Shown here piece after piece: positions 62,017 through 64,000 of a stretch of DNA of 64,000 nt (position 1 is its first letter; each line of letters opens with the position of its first letter). The notes beneath the pieces are model-generated. The model worked only from the letters and a program-made list of their open reading frames with translations, was not told the origin of the DNA and made no database searches. The stretch is from Ptiloglossa arizonensis (lineage: Eukaryota > Arthropoda > Insecta > Hymenoptera > Colletidae): the NCBI RefSeq assembly GCF_051014685.1, contig NW_027478874.1:310001-374000 (forward strand). The letters run 5' to 3'. A program made the position numbers and the translations under genes.

Positions 62017-63766
62017 ATTTTCGCAGTTCTGATGCTCGAAACGACTGACTAGAACGGCCTAGGGGAGAAGTACGCATACCGAGGTAAACGGGCGAGTTTC
62101 TACTATCAGATGCAACAGAAATCATGCGGATTGGTCAATCCGTTCGCGAGATATGGCCGTTTGGATGTAAGAAACGCTTGAGAAAATCAAAATTTTCGCA
62201 GTTCTGATGCTCGAAACGAATGACTAGAACGGCCTAGGGGAAAACTACACATACCGTTGCAATCGGACGATTTTCTACTTTCAGATGCAACAGAAATTAT
62301 GCGCATTGGTCAATCCGTTCGCGAGATATAGCCGTTTGGATGTAAGAAACGCTTGAGAAACTCAAAATTTTCGCAGTTCTGATGCTCGAAACGAATAACT
62401 AGAACGGCCTAGGGGAAAAGTGCGCATACCGTTGTAATCGGGCGAGTTTCTACTTTCAGAAGCAACAGAAATTTTGCGGATTGGTCAATCCGTTCGCGAG
62501 ATATGGCCGTTTGGATGTAAGAAACGCTTGAGGAACTCAAAATTTTCGCAGTGCTGATGCTCGAAACGAATGACTAGAACGGCCTAGGGGAGAAGTACGC
62601 ATACCGTTGTAATCGGGCGAGTTTCTACTTTCAGATGCAACAGAAATTATGCGGATTGGTCAATCCGTTCGCGAGATATAGCCGTTTGGAGGTAAGAAAC
62701 GCTTGAGAAACTCAAAATTTTCGCAGTTCTGATGCTCGAAACGAATAACTAGAACGGCCTAGGGGAAAAGTGCGCTTACCGTTGTAATCGGGCGAGTTTC
62801 TACTTTCAGAAGCAACAGAAATTTTGCGGATTGGTCAATCCGTTCGCGAGATATAGCAGTTTGGAGGTAAGAAACGCTTGAGAAACTCAAAATTTTCGCA
62901 GTTCTGATGCTCGAAACGAATGACTAGAACGGCCTAGGGGAGAAGTACGCATACCGTTGTAATCGGGAGAGTTTCTACTTTCAGATGCAACAGAAATCAT
63001 GCGGATTGGTCAATCCGTTCGCGAGATATGGCCGTTTGGATGTAAGAAACGCTTGAGAAACTCAAAATTTTCGCAGTGCTGATGCTCGAAACAAATAACT
63101 AGAACGGCCTAGGGGAAAACTACACCCACCGTTGTAATCGGGCGAGTTTCTACTTTCAGATGCAACAGAAATTTTGCGGATTGGTCAATCCGTTCGTGAG
63201 ATATGGCAGTTTGGAGGTAAGAAACGCTTGAGAAACTCAAAATTTTCGCAGTTCTGATGATCGAAACGAATAACTAGAACGGCCTAGGGGAAAACTACAC
63301 ATACCGTTGCAATCGGGCGAGTTTCTACTTTCAGATGCAACAGAAATTATGCGGATTGGTCAATCCGTTCGCGAGATATAGCCGTTTGGATGTAAGAAAC
63401 GCTTGAGAAACTCAAAATTTTCGCAGTTCTGATGCTCGAAACGAATAACTAGAACGGCCTAGGGGAAAAGTGCGCATACCGTTGTAATCGGGCGAGTTTC
63501 TACTTTCAGAAGCAACAGAAATTTTGCGGATTGGTCAATCCGTTCGCGAGATGTGGCAGTTTGGAGGTAAGAAACGCTTGAGAAACTCAAAATTTTCGCA
63601 GTTCTGATGCTCGAAACGAATAACTAGAACGGCCTAGGGGAAAAGTGCGCATACCGTTGTAATCGGGCGAGTTTCTACTTTCAGAAGCAACAGAAATTTT
63701 GCGGATTGGTCAATCCGTTCGCGAGATGTGGCAGTTTGGAGGTAAGAAACGCTTGAGAAACTCAAA
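62017..63766 (+). repeat. 10-mer HOR, copy 2
   Basis: Same ten-monomer order with the same private variants (GTGCGCTTACC, ATCGGGAGAG, TATGCGCATTGG, CGTGAG). The tenth monomer is a normal C with ATGTGGCAG and not the C/W chimera, so the array continues into the C-C-C-A series. Confidence 0.86.
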
Positions 63767-64000
63767 ATTTTCGCAGTTCTGATGCTCGAAACGAATAACT
63801 AGAACGGCCTAGGGGAAAAGTGCGCATACCGTTGTAATCGGGCGAGTTTCTACTTTCAGAAGCAACAGAAATTTTGCGGATTGGTCAATCCGTTCGCGAG
63901 ATATAGCAGTTTGGAGGTAAGAAACGCTTGAGAAACTCAAAATTTTCGCAGTTCTGATGCTCGAAACGAATGACTAGAACGGCCTAGGGGAGAAGTACGC
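63767..64000 (+). repeat. C monomer and a partial A monomer at the window end
   Basis: C with ATATAGCAG (63767-63941), then 59 bases of an A monomer cut by the window edge. The array clearly continues beyond the window. Confidence 0.9.

Larger units (their letters stand above)
1..64000 (+). repeat. 175-bp satellite DNA array filling the window
   Basis: The monomer beginning ATTTTCGCAG and ending GAAACTCAAA recurs every 175 bases from the first base to the last, always in the same orientation, with about 365 copies. A majority-rule monomer counted by hand has 52 A, 45 T, 46 G and 32 C (45% GC, 56% purine on this strand). Variation is concentrated at monomer positions about 11-20, 25-29, 43-63, 92-95, 104-110, 117-118, 136-145, 150-153 and 165-169. 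Positions about 66-90 and 119-135 are nearly invariant. The array has no insertion of foreign DNA and no inversion. A unit of 175 bp is close to one nucleosome plus linker, as in many centromeric satellites. Centromere identity is inferred from this architecture and not shown by the sequence. A pericentromeric or subtelomeric satellite is equally possible. Confidence 0.98.

Noticed and set aside
1..64000. CRISPR array
   Set aside because: The period is 175 bp, there is no short constant repeat separated by unique spacers, and the whole unit is conserved.
1..64000. Transposon, LTR or telomere repeat inside the array
   Set aside because: No break in the 175-bp register longer than the 105-bp deletion, no target-site duplications, and no TTAGG/TTAGGG/TTTAGGG runs.

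Overview
The whole 64 kb window is one uninterrupted tandem array of a 175-bp satellite, about 365 monomers, all head to tail on the same strand. I see no genes, transposons, tRNA/rRNA, CRISPR or unique sequence. This is typical of a eukaryotic centromeric or pericentromeric (or other heterochromatic) satellite. I do not recognise the monomer and cannot name the organism. A majority monomer counted by hand is about 45% GC and holds about 13 CpG where about 8 are expected, so it is not CpG-depleted. That argues against a typical heavily CpG-methylated vertebrate genome and fits an invertebrate, or a very actively homogenised plant satellite. This is inference only.

Monomers (register starts at ATTTTCGCAG, base 1) fall into recurring families, lettered here by diagnostic bases. 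A: GAATGAC, AGAAGTACGC, AAATCATGCGG, GATGTAAG (A' has GTTGTGATG; A'' has TGTACTTTCAAATGC and GAGAATCTC). B: GTGCTGATG, AACAAATAAC, CTACACCCACC (B* has CACACACC and GTCATCGGG). C: GAATAAC, AAAAGTGCGC, CAGAAGCAAC (C' has TTCGAAG and GAATACC). D: GAATGAC, AGAAGTACGC, CAGAAGCAAC (D' CAGATGCAAC with AAATTTTGCGG; D'' as D' with ATGTGGCAG and GAGAAACTC). E: CTACACATACC, GTTGC, AAATTATGC, ATATAGCCG (K: the same with GATGATCG). F: CTACTCCTACC, GGATCGATC, TTTAGAGATAAG. J: CTACTCCTACC without the rest of F. G: TTCCGATGCTCG, GGCCCAGG, TTTTGCCG. P to V: a linked set of older-looking forms. W: GATGCGCG, TTGATC. X: GATGCAGG, GGCCCAGG. Y: TAGGACGG, TTGATC. Z: GTAATAGGGCG. L: GAATAACCAG. N: CGACTGAC.

Layout. 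1-2626: block A-P-Q, then a duplicated 6-mer. 2627-14876: 10-, 11- and 13-mer higher-order repeats (HORs) nested in a 4.2-kb super-repeat. 14877-20822: mosaic with two further copies of the A-P-Q-R-S-T-U block, flanking W-X-Y-Z blocks. 20823-32897: a clean 15-mer HOR (2625 bp), four full copies plus nine monomers. 32898-36291: mosaic with a 105-bp deletion. 36292-41191: 13-mers with embedded 6-mers. 41192-50291: mosaic plus a duplicated 10-mer. 50292-64000: small successive duplications of 11, 6, 7, 9 and 10 monomers.

The array therefore looks like a record of repeated in-register unequal exchange: HOR borders coincide with chimeric monomers, and the 175-bp length is kept almost perfectly (168 consecutive monomers with no net length change from 34542 to 63941). 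Within the monomer, the best-conserved stretches are a near-CENP-B-box segment and a 16-bp dyad followed directly by TCGCGA.

All repeat typing was done by eye from diagnostic bases. Block borders are accurate to about one monomer; identity between copies was sampled, not computed.
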